A stretch of 24,866 bases of DNA from DASUTB01 sp036374835. GTDB taxonomy: Bacteria; Actinomycetota; Actinomycetes; Jiangellales; Jiangellaceae. Positions 14,842 through 22,379 of the stretch are shown in pieces. Every line of letters begins with the position of its first letter. Position 1 is the stretch's first letter. The notes beneath the pieces were generated by a model. It worked only from the letters and a program-made list of their open reading frames with translations, had not been told where the DNA came from and did no database searches. The stretch spans positions 1 to 24,866 of the forward strand of contig DASUTB010000105.1 in the NCBI GenBank assembly GCA_036374835.1, written 5' to 3'. The position numbers and the translations under genes are program-made.

Positions 14842-14924
14842 CCGAATGACCACGTTAAGCGGGAATATCCCGGCTTTACGCGCCGTGCAGGCCCCGCAAT
14901 GCAGGTATACGCCGCGCAATGTCG
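14842..14924 (+). repeat. About 80-bp intergenic repeat, copy B (upstream of dinB and VOC gene)
   Basis: It aligns without gaps over 83 bp to the reverse complement of 24562-24644. By hand count 57 of 83 bases agree, with 19 of the first 20 (CCGAATGACCACGTTAAGCG) and both CCCCGCAA and CCGCGCAA words conserved. It also matches 13535-13613 with one small gap. The central GGGAATATCCC is a near-palindrome that differs between copies. It lies in the divergent spacer between dinB and the VOC gene. Confidence 0.7.
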
Positions 14925-14986
14925 ATTTCGCGCCGGCTGCTTCGACGTCTCATTGGAGGATGAAGTCAGTACAGCGAGGAGAGGCC

Positions 14987-15391
14987 ATGAACTGGACGCT
15001 CGAAGTGGTCGTCGTGCCGGTCGCCGATATCGATCGGGCCAAGGCGTTCTATGCGGACAAGGTCGGGTTCAACGTCGACCATGACACGACGATCAGCGAC
15101 GAGATTCGTGTTGTCCAGCTGACGCCACCGGGCTCGGCATGCTCGATCGTCATCGGCAAGGGTGCGGTGCCGGAAATGCCGCCGGGCTCGCTCAACGGGC
15201 TGCAACTCGTAGTGCCGGACATCCACCGCGCACGCGAGGAGCTCGTGGAGCGCGGTGTCGACGTCACCGACGTCCAGGTCGTGGGTGAGAACCCCCTGCC
15301 CGGCGATCGGCTGGACAACGTCGGATTCGTCTACTTCAGCGATCCGGACGGCAATGCCTGGGCAGTGCAGCAGATCTCGTCCCGCGGATGA
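14987..15391 (+). CDS. VOC-superfamily (glyoxalase/bleomycin-resistance-like) protein
   Basis: A 134-residue protein with two beta-alpha-beta-beta-beta units of the vicinal oxygen chelate fold. The first half starts WTLEVVVVPVADIDRAKAFYADKVGFNVDH and the second runs from LQLVVPDIHRAREELVERGVDV to VYFSDPDGNAWAVQQI, the classic ending. VOC proteins bind a metal and act as glyoxalases, dioxygenases, isomerases or antibiotic-binding proteins; the activity here cannot be told. The ATG at 14987 has GAGGAGAGG directly upstream; in-frame starts further upstream run into the repeat at 14842-14924. It stands alone, 136 bp before the ABC transporter, which has its own promoter. Confidence 0.88.
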   Translation: MNWTLEVVVVPVADIDRAKAFYADKVGFNVDHDTTISDEIRVVQLTPPGSACSIVIGKGAVPEMPPGSLNGLQLVVPDIHRAREELVERGVDVTDVQVVGENPLPGDRLDNVGFVYFSDPDGNAWAVQQISSRG

Positions 15392-15431
15392 GATGCGGCG
15401 CGCGTATGCCTCGGTCGGCCTGAGCTCGCAG

Positions 15432-15462
15432 TTGACTTCAAGTTAACTAGAGGTTCTAGCGT
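15432..15462 (+). promoter_or_regulatory. SoxR/MerR-type promoter of the ABC exporter
   Basis: TTGACT (15432-15437) and TAGCGT (15457-15462) are separated by 19 bp, longer than the normal 17 bp and typical of MerR-family activated promoters. The spacer carries CTTCAAGTTAACTAGAGG (15436-15453), which differs at two positions from the known SoxR box CCTCAAGTTAACTTGAGG. It lies 66 bp before the ABC ATPase start. No SoxR or MerR gene is in the window. Confidence 0.65.
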
Positions 15463-15527
15463 CGGCTACGAAGAATGTCAGTGGCAGCGACCAAACTATG
15501 TCTTGTGAAAAACACAGGAGGGGACGA

Positions 15528-16493
15528 ATGACCGACCATGCAATCTGGGCTGAAGGGCTGGTCAAGCACTTCGGCGAAACAAAGGCGCTCGACGGGGTGG
15601 ATCTCGGCGTGCGAACCGGCACGGTTCTCGGCATGCTCGGGCCGAACGGTGCGGGCAAGACTACGGCGGTTCGCGTGCTGAGCACGTTGCTGAAACCCGA
15701 TGGCGGCAGCGCCACGGTCGGTGGATTCGACGTGGTCCGCGAAGCCCACAAGGTGCGCCAGCTCGTCGGCCTGACCGGGCAGTACGCGGCGGTGGACGAG
15801 ATGCTGACCGGCGCCGAGAACCTGATCCTCATCGGACGGCTACTCGGTGTACCGAAGGCAGGCGCGAAGGCTCGGGCCCACGAGCTGCTGGCCCAGTTCG
15901 ACCTGACGGACGCGGCGGACCGGGCGGCCAAGACGTACTCCGGAGGCATGCGACGGCGGCTCGACCTCGCCGCGAGTCTGGTCGGACGGCCACCGCTGTT
16001 GTACCTGGACGAGCCGACCACAGGGCTGGATCCCCGAGCGCGGGCCGAGTTGTGGGGGCTGATCCGGAACCTGGTCGCCGGCGGCGTCACGGTCCTGCTG
16101 ACCACGCAGTACTTGGACGAAGCCGATGAACTCGCGGACGAGATCGTCGTCATCGACCACGGCAAGGTCATCGCCACTGGCACGCCGGACGAGCTCAAGG
16201 CCAAGACGGGTTCGCAGACTCTCGCCGTGCGCCCGGAGGACGAGAGCAACGTACCTATCGTCACCTCTACCGTGGCCGAGCTGACCAAGACAGAGCCGGA
16301 GCTCGCCGGAGCACTGGTGACGGCACCGGTTACCGATCCGGCCGTGTTGCCGGCCGTGGTGCGACGGCTGGACGACGCCGGCGTGGTGGTCACCGAACTG
16401 ACGCTGCGGAACTCCAGCCTTAACGAGGTGTTCCTCGCGCTGACCGGCCACACCGCCGACGAGTCCGCTCAAACCGAAGAGGAGTCCGCATGA
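15528..16493 (+). CDS. DrrA-type ABC exporter ATPase subunit
   Basis: A 321-residue ATP-binding subunit of the daunorubicin-resistance (DrrA) ABC exporter group. Walker A is GPNGAGKT at 38-45, the signature is YSGGM at 137-141, Walker B is LLYLDE at 157-162, and the D-loop is GLD. The H-loop position is Gln194 (LLTTQYLDEAD) rather than His, as often seen in DrrA relatives. A C-terminal extension of about 90 residues, including ELTLRNSSLNEVFLALTG, is also typical. ATG at 15528 has AGGAGGGG just upstream. The stop overlaps the permease ATG by 4 nt, so the pair is translated together. The SoxR-like promoter upstream suggests export of a redox-active or toxic compound, but the substrate is unknown. 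Confidence 0.93.
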   Translation: MTDHAIWAEGLVKHFGETKALDGVDLGVRTGTVLGMLGPNGAGKTTAVRVLSTLLKPDGGSATVGGFDVVREAHKVRQLVGLTGQYAAVDEMLTGAENLILIGRLLGVPKAGAKARAHELLAQFDLTDAADRAAKTYSGGMRRRLDLAASLVGRPPLLYLDEPTTGLDPRARAELWGLIRNLVAGGVTVLLTTQYLDEADELADEIVVIDHGKVIATGTPDELKAKTGSQTLAVRPEDESNVPIVTSTVAELTKTEPELAGALVTAPVTDPAVLPAVVRRLDDAGVVVTELTLRNSSLNEVFLALTGHTADESAQTEEESA

Positions 16494-17347
16494 GCGCCAT
16501 CACTGCCACCGTCCCGGCGGCGGAAGAACTCAGCCCGCGCGTCAGCCCCGCCGAGGGAATCCGCCAGTCGCTGACGCTGGCCTGGCGCACGATCGTCCAG
16601 GTCCGGCACAATCCGTGGGAGCTTGGCGACTTCAGCATCCAGCCCATCATGTTCGTGCTGCTGTTCACCTACGTGTTCGGTGGTGCGATCTCGGGGTCGA
16701 CCGGCGACTACCTCATTGGTGCACTACCGGGCATCATCGTGATGAACATGCTCTTCATCACGATGTATGTCGGCACCGGGCTCAACACCGACCTCACCAA
16801 GGGTGTGTTCGACCGGTTGCGCTCGCTCCCGATCGCGCGGTGGGCCCCGATGGCCGGACGCATCGTGGCCGACCAGGTGAAGCAGGGCTGGTCGATCTTC
16901 CTGCTGCTCGCGGTCGGCATGGCGCTCGGCTTCCGGTTCGGGACGAGTGTCGGGTCGGTGCTCGCGGCAATAGCGTTGCTGCTGGTCTTCGCACTGGCGT
17001 TCTCTTGGGTTTCGGTACTCGTGGGGCTGGTAGCCAAGGATCCGGAGCAAGTCCAATTGTTCGGCTTCACCGCGCTGTTCCCGATCACGTTCGTCAGCAA
17101 CGTGTTCGTCCCGGTCGAGACCATGCCGGGCTGGCTACAGGCGTTCGTCAACGTCAACCCCGTGACGCACGTCGCGGACGCGACTCGGGCGCTAATGGTG
17201 GGCGACAAGACGCTGGCTTCACCGGAACTGATGCAGTGGCACGTGGAGTCCGCAGGCACGCCGGTAGTCTCGTCGCTGATCTGGGCGGCGATCATCGTGG
17301 CGATCTTTGCACCGCTGTCGGTGTGGGTGTTCAAGCGTCGCGTGTGA
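16490..17347 (+). CDS. DrrB-type ABC-2 exporter permease
   Basis: A 285-residue ABC-2 family membrane subunit with about six hydrophobic segments. After a hydrophilic N-terminus, RQSLTLAWRTIVQVRHNPWEL leads to PIMFVLLFTYVFGGAI, and NTDLTKGVFDRLRSLPIARW is the coupling loop typical of DrrB. LFGFTALFPITFVSNVFVPVETMPGWL followed by QAFVNVNPVTHVADATRAL is the conserved ABC-2 signature. It forms the transport pore with the preceding ATPase, with which it shares a 4-nt ATGA overlap. A strong inverted repeat follows 9 bp after the stop and probably ends the two-gene operon. Confidence 0.93.
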   Translation: MSAITATVPAAEELSPRVSPAEGIRQSLTLAWRTIVQVRHNPWELGDFSIQPIMFVLLFTYVFGGAISGSTGDYLIGALPGIIVMNMLFITMYVGTGLNTDLTKGVFDRLRSLPIARWAPMAGRIVADQVKQGWSIFLLLAVGMALGFRFGTSVGSVLAAIALLLVFALAFSWVSVLVGLVAKDPEQVQLFGFTALFPITFVSNVFVPVETMPGWLQAFVNVNPVTHVADATRALMVGDKTLASPELMQWHVESAGTPVVSSLIWAAIIVAIFAPLSVWVFKRRV

Positions 17348-17356
17348 CGGCGTGTT

Positions 17357-17409
17357 CGTGATCATCGGTACTTTCCTCGCATAAAGCGCGGAAAGTACCG
17401 ATGATCACG
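17357..17409. terminator. Perfect 20-bp inverted repeat after the exporter operon
   Basis: CGTGATCATCGGTACTTTCC (17357-17376) and its exact reverse complement (17390-17409) enclose a 13-nt loop with a minor CGC/GCG pair. It begins 9 bp after the permease stop and ends 55 bp before guaB1. A terminator role is likely. It shares the words CCGATGATCACGT and GGAAAGTACCG with the repeat at 24562-24644 (CCGAATGATCACGT and GCAAAGTACGG on the minus strand), so it may be a relative of that repeat family. Confidence 0.75.
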
Positions 17410-17464
17410 TGGTGCCACCGCGTAAAATGGAACTCCGGCCCCGCCCCCAATGCAGGAGGTAACA

Positions 17465-18904
17465 ATGCGTTTCCTGCATGACCGGATTCCAGAGCACGAC
17501 CTCACCTACAGCGACGTCTTTCTTGTTCCGAGCCGATCGGCCGTGACGTCCCGGCTGGACGTCGACCTGACCACCAACGATGGCAGCGGCACCACCGTGC
17601 CCATCGTGGTAGCGAACATGACCGCGGTGGCCGGTCGTCGGATGGCCGAGACCGTGGCGCGGTGCGGCGGGCTGACCGTTCTCCCTCAGGACATCCCCAC
17701 AGACGTCGTGGCCGACGCGGTCTCCTGGGTCAAAGCCAGGCACACCGTGTACGACACGCCGATCACGATGTCGCCGACCCAAACGGTCGGCGAAGCATTG
17801 AACCTGCTTCCCAAGCGCAGCCACGACGCGGCGCTGGTACTCGACGCCGAAGGCCGGGTGGCAGGCGTGGTCACCGACGCGGACTGTGTGGACGTCGACC
17901 GGTTCACCCAGGTCGGCGAGGTGATGTCCGAGGACGTGTTCACGCTCGCGGACGGCACCGCGCCGGCGGCCGCGTTCAACGCCCTGCAGGCCGGCGGCCA
18001 CCGACTGGCTCCGGTCGTGGATGCCGACGGCAGGCTCACCGGCGTCTTCAGCAAGGAACGAGCCCTCCGCGCCAGCCTGTACACGCCGGCGACCGACGAC
18101 AACGGCCGGCTGCGGGTTGCGGCGGCGGTGGGAATCAACGGTGACGTCGCTGCGAGGGCGAAGGAGCTCGTCGACGCTGGAGTGGACGCGCTGGTCATCG
18201 ACACCGCACATGGCCATCAGGAGCGGATGATCGACGTGCTGCGCTCGGTCCGCGCGCTCGACCCGGCGGTTCCCATCATCGCGGGCAACGTGGCAACCGC
18301 CGGCGGCGTCACCGACCTGGTCGACGCCGGCGCCGACATCGTCAAAGTCGGCGTCGGGCCGGGTGCGATGTGCACGACGCGCATGATGACCGGGGTTGGC
18401 CGTCCGCAGTTCTCCACGGTTCTCGAGTGCGCCGCCCAGGCTCGGGAGATGGGCCGTCACGTCTGGGCCGACGGCGGCGTCCGTCACCCCAGAGATGTCG
18501 CGCTCGCGCTCGCGGCAGGGGCGGCCAACGTGATGGTCGGTTCCTGGTTCGCCGGCACGTACGAATCGCCGGGCGATGCGCAGCGCGATGCCGCCGGCCG
18601 GTTCTACAAAGAGAGCTTCGGGATGGCGTCGTCCCGCGCGGTACGGCTCCGTACTGCTGCGGACACACCCTTCGACCGGGCCCGCAAGGCGATGTTCGAG
18701 GAAGGCATCTCGCGGGCGCGGATGTACCTCGATCCGGAGCGGCCGAGCGTCGAGGATCTGATCGATCAGATCGTGGCCGGGCTCAGGAGCGCATGCACCT
18801 ACGCGGGCGCCGCGACACTCGCCGAGTTCCATGACCGCGCGGTCGTCGGCGTGCAGAGCGCGTCCGGGTACGCCGAGGGCATGCCCGTCGACGAAAGCTG
18901 GTGA
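17465..18904 (+). CDS. guaB1: GuaB1 family IMP-dehydrogenase-related protein (probable GMP reductase)
   Basis: A 479-residue TIM-barrel protein of the IMPDH/GMPR family with a CBS pair at about 98-205 (MSPTQTVGEALNLL to RLAPVVDADGRLTGVFSKERAL). The catalytic cysteine is Cys303 in GPGAMCTTRMMTGVGRPQ, and IDTAHGHQERM, IIAGNVAT and VWADGGVRHPRDVALALAAG are the barrel motifs. It starts RFLHDRIPEHDLTYSDVFLVP, typical of the GuaB1 subgroup. Mycobacterial GuaB1 has been shown to be a GMP reductase (GMP to IMP with NADPH) rather than an IMP dehydrogenase, so that activity is expected. ATG at 17465 has CAGGAGGT just upstream. The CBS domains suggest nucleotide control. It is single, with its own spacer on both sides. 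Confidence 0.92.
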   Translation: MRFLHDRIPEHDLTYSDVFLVPSRSAVTSRLDVDLTTNDGSGTTVPIVVANMTAVAGRRMAETVARCGGLTVLPQDIPTDVVADAVSWVKARHTVYDTPITMSPTQTVGEALNLLPKRSHDAALVLDAEGRVAGVVTDADCVDVDRFTQVGEVMSEDVFTLADGTAPAAAFNALQAGGHRLAPVVDADGRLTGVFSKERALRASLYTPATDDNGRLRVAAAVGINGDVAARAKELVDAGVDALVIDTAHGHQERMIDVLRSVRALDPAVPIIAGNVATAGGVTDLVDAGADIVKVGVGPGAMCTTRMMTGVGRPQFSTVLECAAQAREMGRHVWADGGVRHPRDVALALAAGAANVMVGSWFAGTYESPGDAQRDAAGRFYKESFGMASSRAVRLRTAADTPFDRARKAMFEEGISRARMYLDPERPSVEDLIDQIVAGLRSACTYAGAATLAEFHDRAVVGVQSASGYAEGMPVDESW

Positions 18905-18973
18905 GCCGGCGGACCGGATCCCGTGCGCGGTGGCGGCCGACTCCTCGGTGGGTCGATGAGGGAGACTGTGCGT

Positions 18974-19534
18974 GTGACTGATGCGAAGCGCCCGGAGGCG
19001 TTCGACTCCGCTGTCCCGGACCCCATGGCCGCCGACGCCGAGCGCGCCGCCGCGGTGCTCAAGTTCTGGGAGGCCGCGCGCGGTAGGGCGGGCGTGCTCG
19101 GAGTCGAGGCCGTCACCGGCTTGGGCGTCACGGCGAGCGTCCCACCTCCAGCCTGGTCGTTCGGCGATAACCCGGCTCTTGCGGATCTACTACTCGACCT
19201 CGTGCTGGCCGGTACCAAGACCGCCACGTCCTCACTGGCCGCCGAGTATGACGACGAGACCGAACCGATGCCGAAGACGGGCGACCTGTCGATCCTGCTC
19301 GACGGCGCGGGAACGCCGAGAGCACTGATCCGCACGACATCGGTGGAGGTGGTGCCGTTCGGCGAGGTGGACGAGGATTTCGCGGCCGCCGAGGGCGAGG
19401 ATGACAGGACGCTGGCTTCCTGGCGGGCCGAGCACGAGAGATTCTGGAATCGGGCCGTTCCCGATGGCACCCCGGTCAGCCCGGACACCGAAGTGGTGTG
19501 TGAGCGGTTCGAAGTGCTGTACCCGCAGCACTGA
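18974..19534 (+). CDS. ASCH domain-containing protein
   Basis: A 186-residue protein with an ASCH (PUA-like) fold. It has PPAWSFGDNPALADLLLDLVLAGTKTATSSL, with the characteristic GTKTAT, then GDLSILLDGAGTPRALIRTTSVEVVPFGEVDEDFAAAEGE, and the ending DRTLASWRAEHERFW..EVVCERFEVLYP. ASCH proteins are thought to bind RNA or nucleosides; YqfB in E. coli is an amidohydrolase acting on N4-acetylcytidine. The role here is not known. GTG at 18974 is preferred because AGGGAG at 18959-18964 is 9 nt upstream; ATG 18956 and GTG 18968 are alternatives. It lies 69 bp after guaB1 on the same strand, so co-transcription with a nucleotide-metabolism gene is possible. Confidence 0.85.
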   Translation: MTDAKRPEAFDSAVPDPMAADAERAAAVLKFWEAARGRAGVLGVEAVTGLGVTASVPPPAWSFGDNPALADLLLDLVLAGTKTATSSLAAEYDDETEPMPKTGDLSILLDGAGTPRALIRTTSVEVVPFGEVDEDFAAAEGEDDRTLASWRAEHERFWNRAVPDGTPVSPDTEVVCERFEVLYPQH

Positions 19535-19623
19535 CGGTGGTGGCGAGGGCGCCCACGTTCGACCGGCTCGGCATCGCCTGGGCGAGGGCAGGGGCGTGCG
19601 GGGCGGACGATCGTCCGGGTACG

Positions 19624-19629
19624 TAGACT
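19624..19629 (+). promoter_or_regulatory. Probable -10 of valS
   Basis: TAGACT, the same hexamer as before the TetR gene, ends 8 nt before the valS GTG at 19638. No ribosome site is seen. A short-leader or leaderless valS transcript is suggested. No T-box leader is present. Confidence 0.45.
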
Positions 19630-19637
19630 TTGCGGAC

Positions 19638-22295
19638 GTGACGACTCCACGCGCTGACGCCGCGACTCCGAGCGACCTGCCGACCGCATATGACCCGGCC
19701 GCGGTCGAGGTACCGCTCTATGAGCGCTGGGTCGAACGCGGCTATTTCGAGGCGGACGATCACAGCGAAAAGCCGCCGTACTGCATCGTCATCCCGCCGC
19801 CGAACGTCACCGGCTCACTACACCTCGGGCACGCGTTTGAGCACACGCTGATCGATGCGCTGGTGCGCCGCCGACGGATGCAGGGATACGAGGCGCTGTG
19901 GATGCCGGGCATGGATCACGCGGGGATCGCCACCCAGAACGTCGTCGAGCGCGAGCTCGGCAAGCAAGGCATCTCCCGGCACGATCTGGGGCGCGAGGCG
20001 TTCGTCGAAAAGGTGTGGGAGTGGAAGGCGCAGTCCGGCGGCGTGATCCTCGGCCAGATGCGCCGGCTCGGCGACGGCGTCGCCTGGAGCCGTGAGCGGT
20101 TCACTATGGACGACGGCCTGTCCCGTGCCGTTCTGACGATTTTCAAACGGCTCTACGAGGACGGCCTGATCTACCGTGCCGAGCGCATCATCAACTGGTG
20201 CGTGCGGTGCCACACGGCGTTGTCCGACATCGAGGTCGAGCACTCCGATGACGAGGGCGAGCTGATCTCGATCCGGTACGGCGACGAGGTCGTGGTGGCC
20301 ACCACCCGCGCCGAGACCATGCTCGGCGACACCGCCGTCGCGGTGAACCCCGATGACGGCCGCTATCGGCACCTGATCGGCACCGAGGTCGAGCTGCCGC
20401 TGACCGGACGGCGCATCCCGGTGGTCGCGGACGAGCACGTCGACCCCGACTTCGGCACCGGCATGGTCAAGGTGACGCCGGCGCACGACCCGAACGACTT
20501 CGGCATCGGGCAGCGGCACGGCCTGCCCAGTTTGACGATCATGGACGAGCAGGGTGTCATCACCGCGCATGGCCCGTTCGAAGGGCTCGACCGGTTCGAG
20601 GCTCGACCGGCGATCGTGGCGGCACTGCGCGAGCAGGGACGGATCGTCAGCGAGTTGCGTCCTTACCCGCACTCGGTCGGGCACTGCTCGCGCTGCAAGA
20701 CCGTCGTCGAGCCGCGGCTGTCGCTGCAGTGGTTCGTCAAGACCGAGCCGCTGGCCAGGGCCGCCGGCGATGCGGTACGCGACGGACGGGTGCGGATCCA
20801 CCCGAAGGACATGGAGCCTCGCTGGTTCTCCTGGGTCGACAACATGCACGACTGGTGCATCTCGCGGCAGTTGTGGTGGGGGCACCGCATCCCCGTCTGG
20901 TATGGGCCCAACGACGAGGTCGTGTGCGTCGGCCCGGACGAGGAGCCGCCTTCCGGCGACGGATGGCGCCAGGACGAGGATGTGCTCGACACCTGGTTCT
21001 CGTCCGCGTTGTGGCCGTTCTCGACGCTGGGCTGGCCGGACAAGACGCCGGCGATGGATAAGTTCTATCCCAACCAGGTGCTCGTCACCGGTTACGACAT
21101 CCTGTTCTTCTGGGTCGCCCGGATGATGATGTTCGGTACCTACGCCAACGCCGACCGGGGTCCGTCCGGGGCAATTCCCTTCAGCACGATCGCGCTGCAC
21201 GGAATGGTTCGCGACGAGCACGGCAAGAAGATGTCGAAATCGTTCGGCAATGCGGTCGACCCGCAGGAGTGGATGGACGCGTACGGCTCGGACGCCTTGC
21301 GGTTCACGCTCGCCCGCGGCGCCAACCCGGGTACCGACGTCCCGATCGGTGAGGATTGGGTGCAGGCGTCCCGGAACTTCTGCAACAAACTCTGGAACGC
21401 GACCCGGTTCGCGCTGCGCTCGGGCGCGAAGCTCGGCGAGCTGCCGCCGGCTGACGAGCTTTCCGATATCGACCGCTGGATTCTCTCCCGGCTGCACCGC
21501 ACGGTGGCCGAGGTCGACGCCCTCTACGAGGACTACCAGTTCGCGAAGCTGACCGACGCGCTGTACCACTTCGCGTGGGACGAGTTCTGCGACTGGTACG
21601 TCGAGCTGGCCAAGACACCGCTGGCCGAGGGCGGTGCGGCGGCCGAGCGGACCCGTCTAGTGCTCGGTCATGTGCTGGACGTGCTACTGCGGGTCCTGCA
21701 CCCGATCACGCCCTTCGTCACCGAGGCGCTCTGGACGACGCTACGACATTCCTCCCGCCAGCCCGCCTCGGCAGGCGAAGAGTCCCTCGTGATCGCCGAC
21801 TGGCCGAAGCCGGACGAGAGCCGTTACGACAGTGCCGCCGAGTCCGCGATCGGTGAGCTGCAGCACGTCGTCACCGAGATCCGGCGCTTCCGCAGCGACC
21901 AGGGGCTCAAACCGGGCCAGCGTGTCGCGGCCCGTCTCGCCGGTGCGTCCGGCATCGTCGCCGAGCACGAGACCGAGATCCGTTCGTTGGCCCGGCTCGC
22001 CCCGGAGGGTGACGGGTTCGCATCGACCGCATCGCTCGGCCTCAGCACGGTCACCGTCGAGCTCGACCTGTCCGGAGCGATCGACGTCGATGCCGAGCGG
22101 CGGCGGCTCGACAAGGACCTCGCCGCGGCCCGCAAGGAGCTCGATCAGGTGACCCGCAAGCTCGGCAACGAGCAGTTCCTCGCCAAAGCACCCGATCATG
22201 TAGTGGAACGGATGCGCGAGCGGGAGAAGGCCGCGCAGACCGAGATCGAGCGACTGGAGTCGCGGCTCGCCGCGCTGCCGGGTGCATCGAGCTGA
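19638..22295 (+). CDS. valS: Valyl-tRNA synthetase
   Basis: An 885-residue class I aminoacyl-tRNA synthetase that joins valine to tRNA-Val. The HIGH-type motif is HLGH at 62-65 in PPPNVTGSLHLGHAFEHT, and the KMSKS loop is at 531-535 (KKMSKSFGN). The editing (CP1) domain is seen as VVATTRAETMLGDTAVAVNP ... GTGMVKVTPAHDPNDF. The C-terminus has the anticodon-binding helices (DIDRWILSRLH ... LLRVLHPITPFVTEALW) and the coiled-coil arm (VDAERRRLDKDLAAARKELD, to about residue 880), typical of ValRS. The frame is open upstream to 19401, but the GTG at 19638 gives the normal N-terminus and has a -10-like TAGACT upstream. The stop codon lies at the edge of a palindromic repeat. Confidence 0.97.
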   Translation: MTTPRADAATPSDLPTAYDPAAVEVPLYERWVERGYFEADDHSEKPPYCIVIPPPNVTGSLHLGHAFEHTLIDALVRRRRMQGYEALWMPGMDHAGIATQNVVERELGKQGISRHDLGREAFVEKVWEWKAQSGGVILGQMRRLGDGVAWSRERFTMDDGLSRAVLTIFKRLYEDGLIYRAERIINWCVRCHTALSDIEVEHSDDEGELISIRYGDEVVVATTRAETMLGDTAVAVNPDDGRYRHLIGTEVELPLTGRRIPVVADEHVDPDFGTGMVKVTPAHDPNDFGIGQRHGLPSLTIMDEQGVITAHGPFEGLDRFEARPAIVAALREQGRIVSELRPYPHSVGHCSRCKTVVEPRLSLQWFVKTEPLARAAGDAVRDGRVRIHPKDMEPRWFSWVDNMHDWCISRQLWWGHRIPVWYGPNDEVVCVGPDEEPPSGDGWRQDEDVLDTWFSSALWPFSTLGWPDKTPAMDKFYPNQVLVTGYDILFFWVARMMMFGTYANADRGPSGAIPFSTIALHGMVRDEHGKKMSKSFGNAVDPQEWMDAYGSDALRFTLARGANPGTDVPIGEDWVQASRNFCNKLWNATRFALRSGAKLGELPPADELSDIDRWILSRLHRTVAEVDALYEDYQFAKLTDALYHFAWDEFCDWYVELAKTPLAEGGAAAERTRLVLGHVLDVLLRVLHPITPFVTEALWTTLRHSSRQPASAGEESLVIADWPKPDESRYDSAAESAIGELQHVVTEIRRFRSDQGLKPGQRVAARLAGASGIVAEHETEIRSLARLAPEGDGFASTASLGLSTVTVELDLSGAIDVDAERRRLDKDLAAARKELDQVTRKLGNEQFLAKAPDHVVERMREREKAAQTEIERLESRLAALPGASS

Positions 22296-22342
22296 TCAGG
22301 TGAGAAACTCGGCCAGAACCGGCTTTCGTCGCTCACCTGATC
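22294..22342. repeat. ACCTGATC-type palindromic element between valS and folC
   Basis: GATCAGGTGAG (22294-22304) and CTCACCTGATC (22332-22342) are perfect 11-bp inverted arms around a 27-nt centre. The left arm overlaps the valS stop codon (22293-22295). The same GATCAGGTGAG(G)AAAC word occurs in the cluster after clpP2 at 11224-11240. It may act as a valS terminator or attenuator before folC. Confidence 0.75.
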
Positions 22343-22379
22343 GTCGTCGATCTGCCGTCGACGAATACAGGGGAAGACG

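Noticed and set aside
19535..19637. T-box leader before valS
   Set aside because: The spacer is only 103 bp, lacks the T-box core and appears to hold the promoter right at the start codon.
19401..19637. N-terminal extension of valyl-tRNA synthetase
   Set aside because: It overlaps the end of the ASCH gene and is not ValRS-like; the GTG at 19638 gives the normal start.
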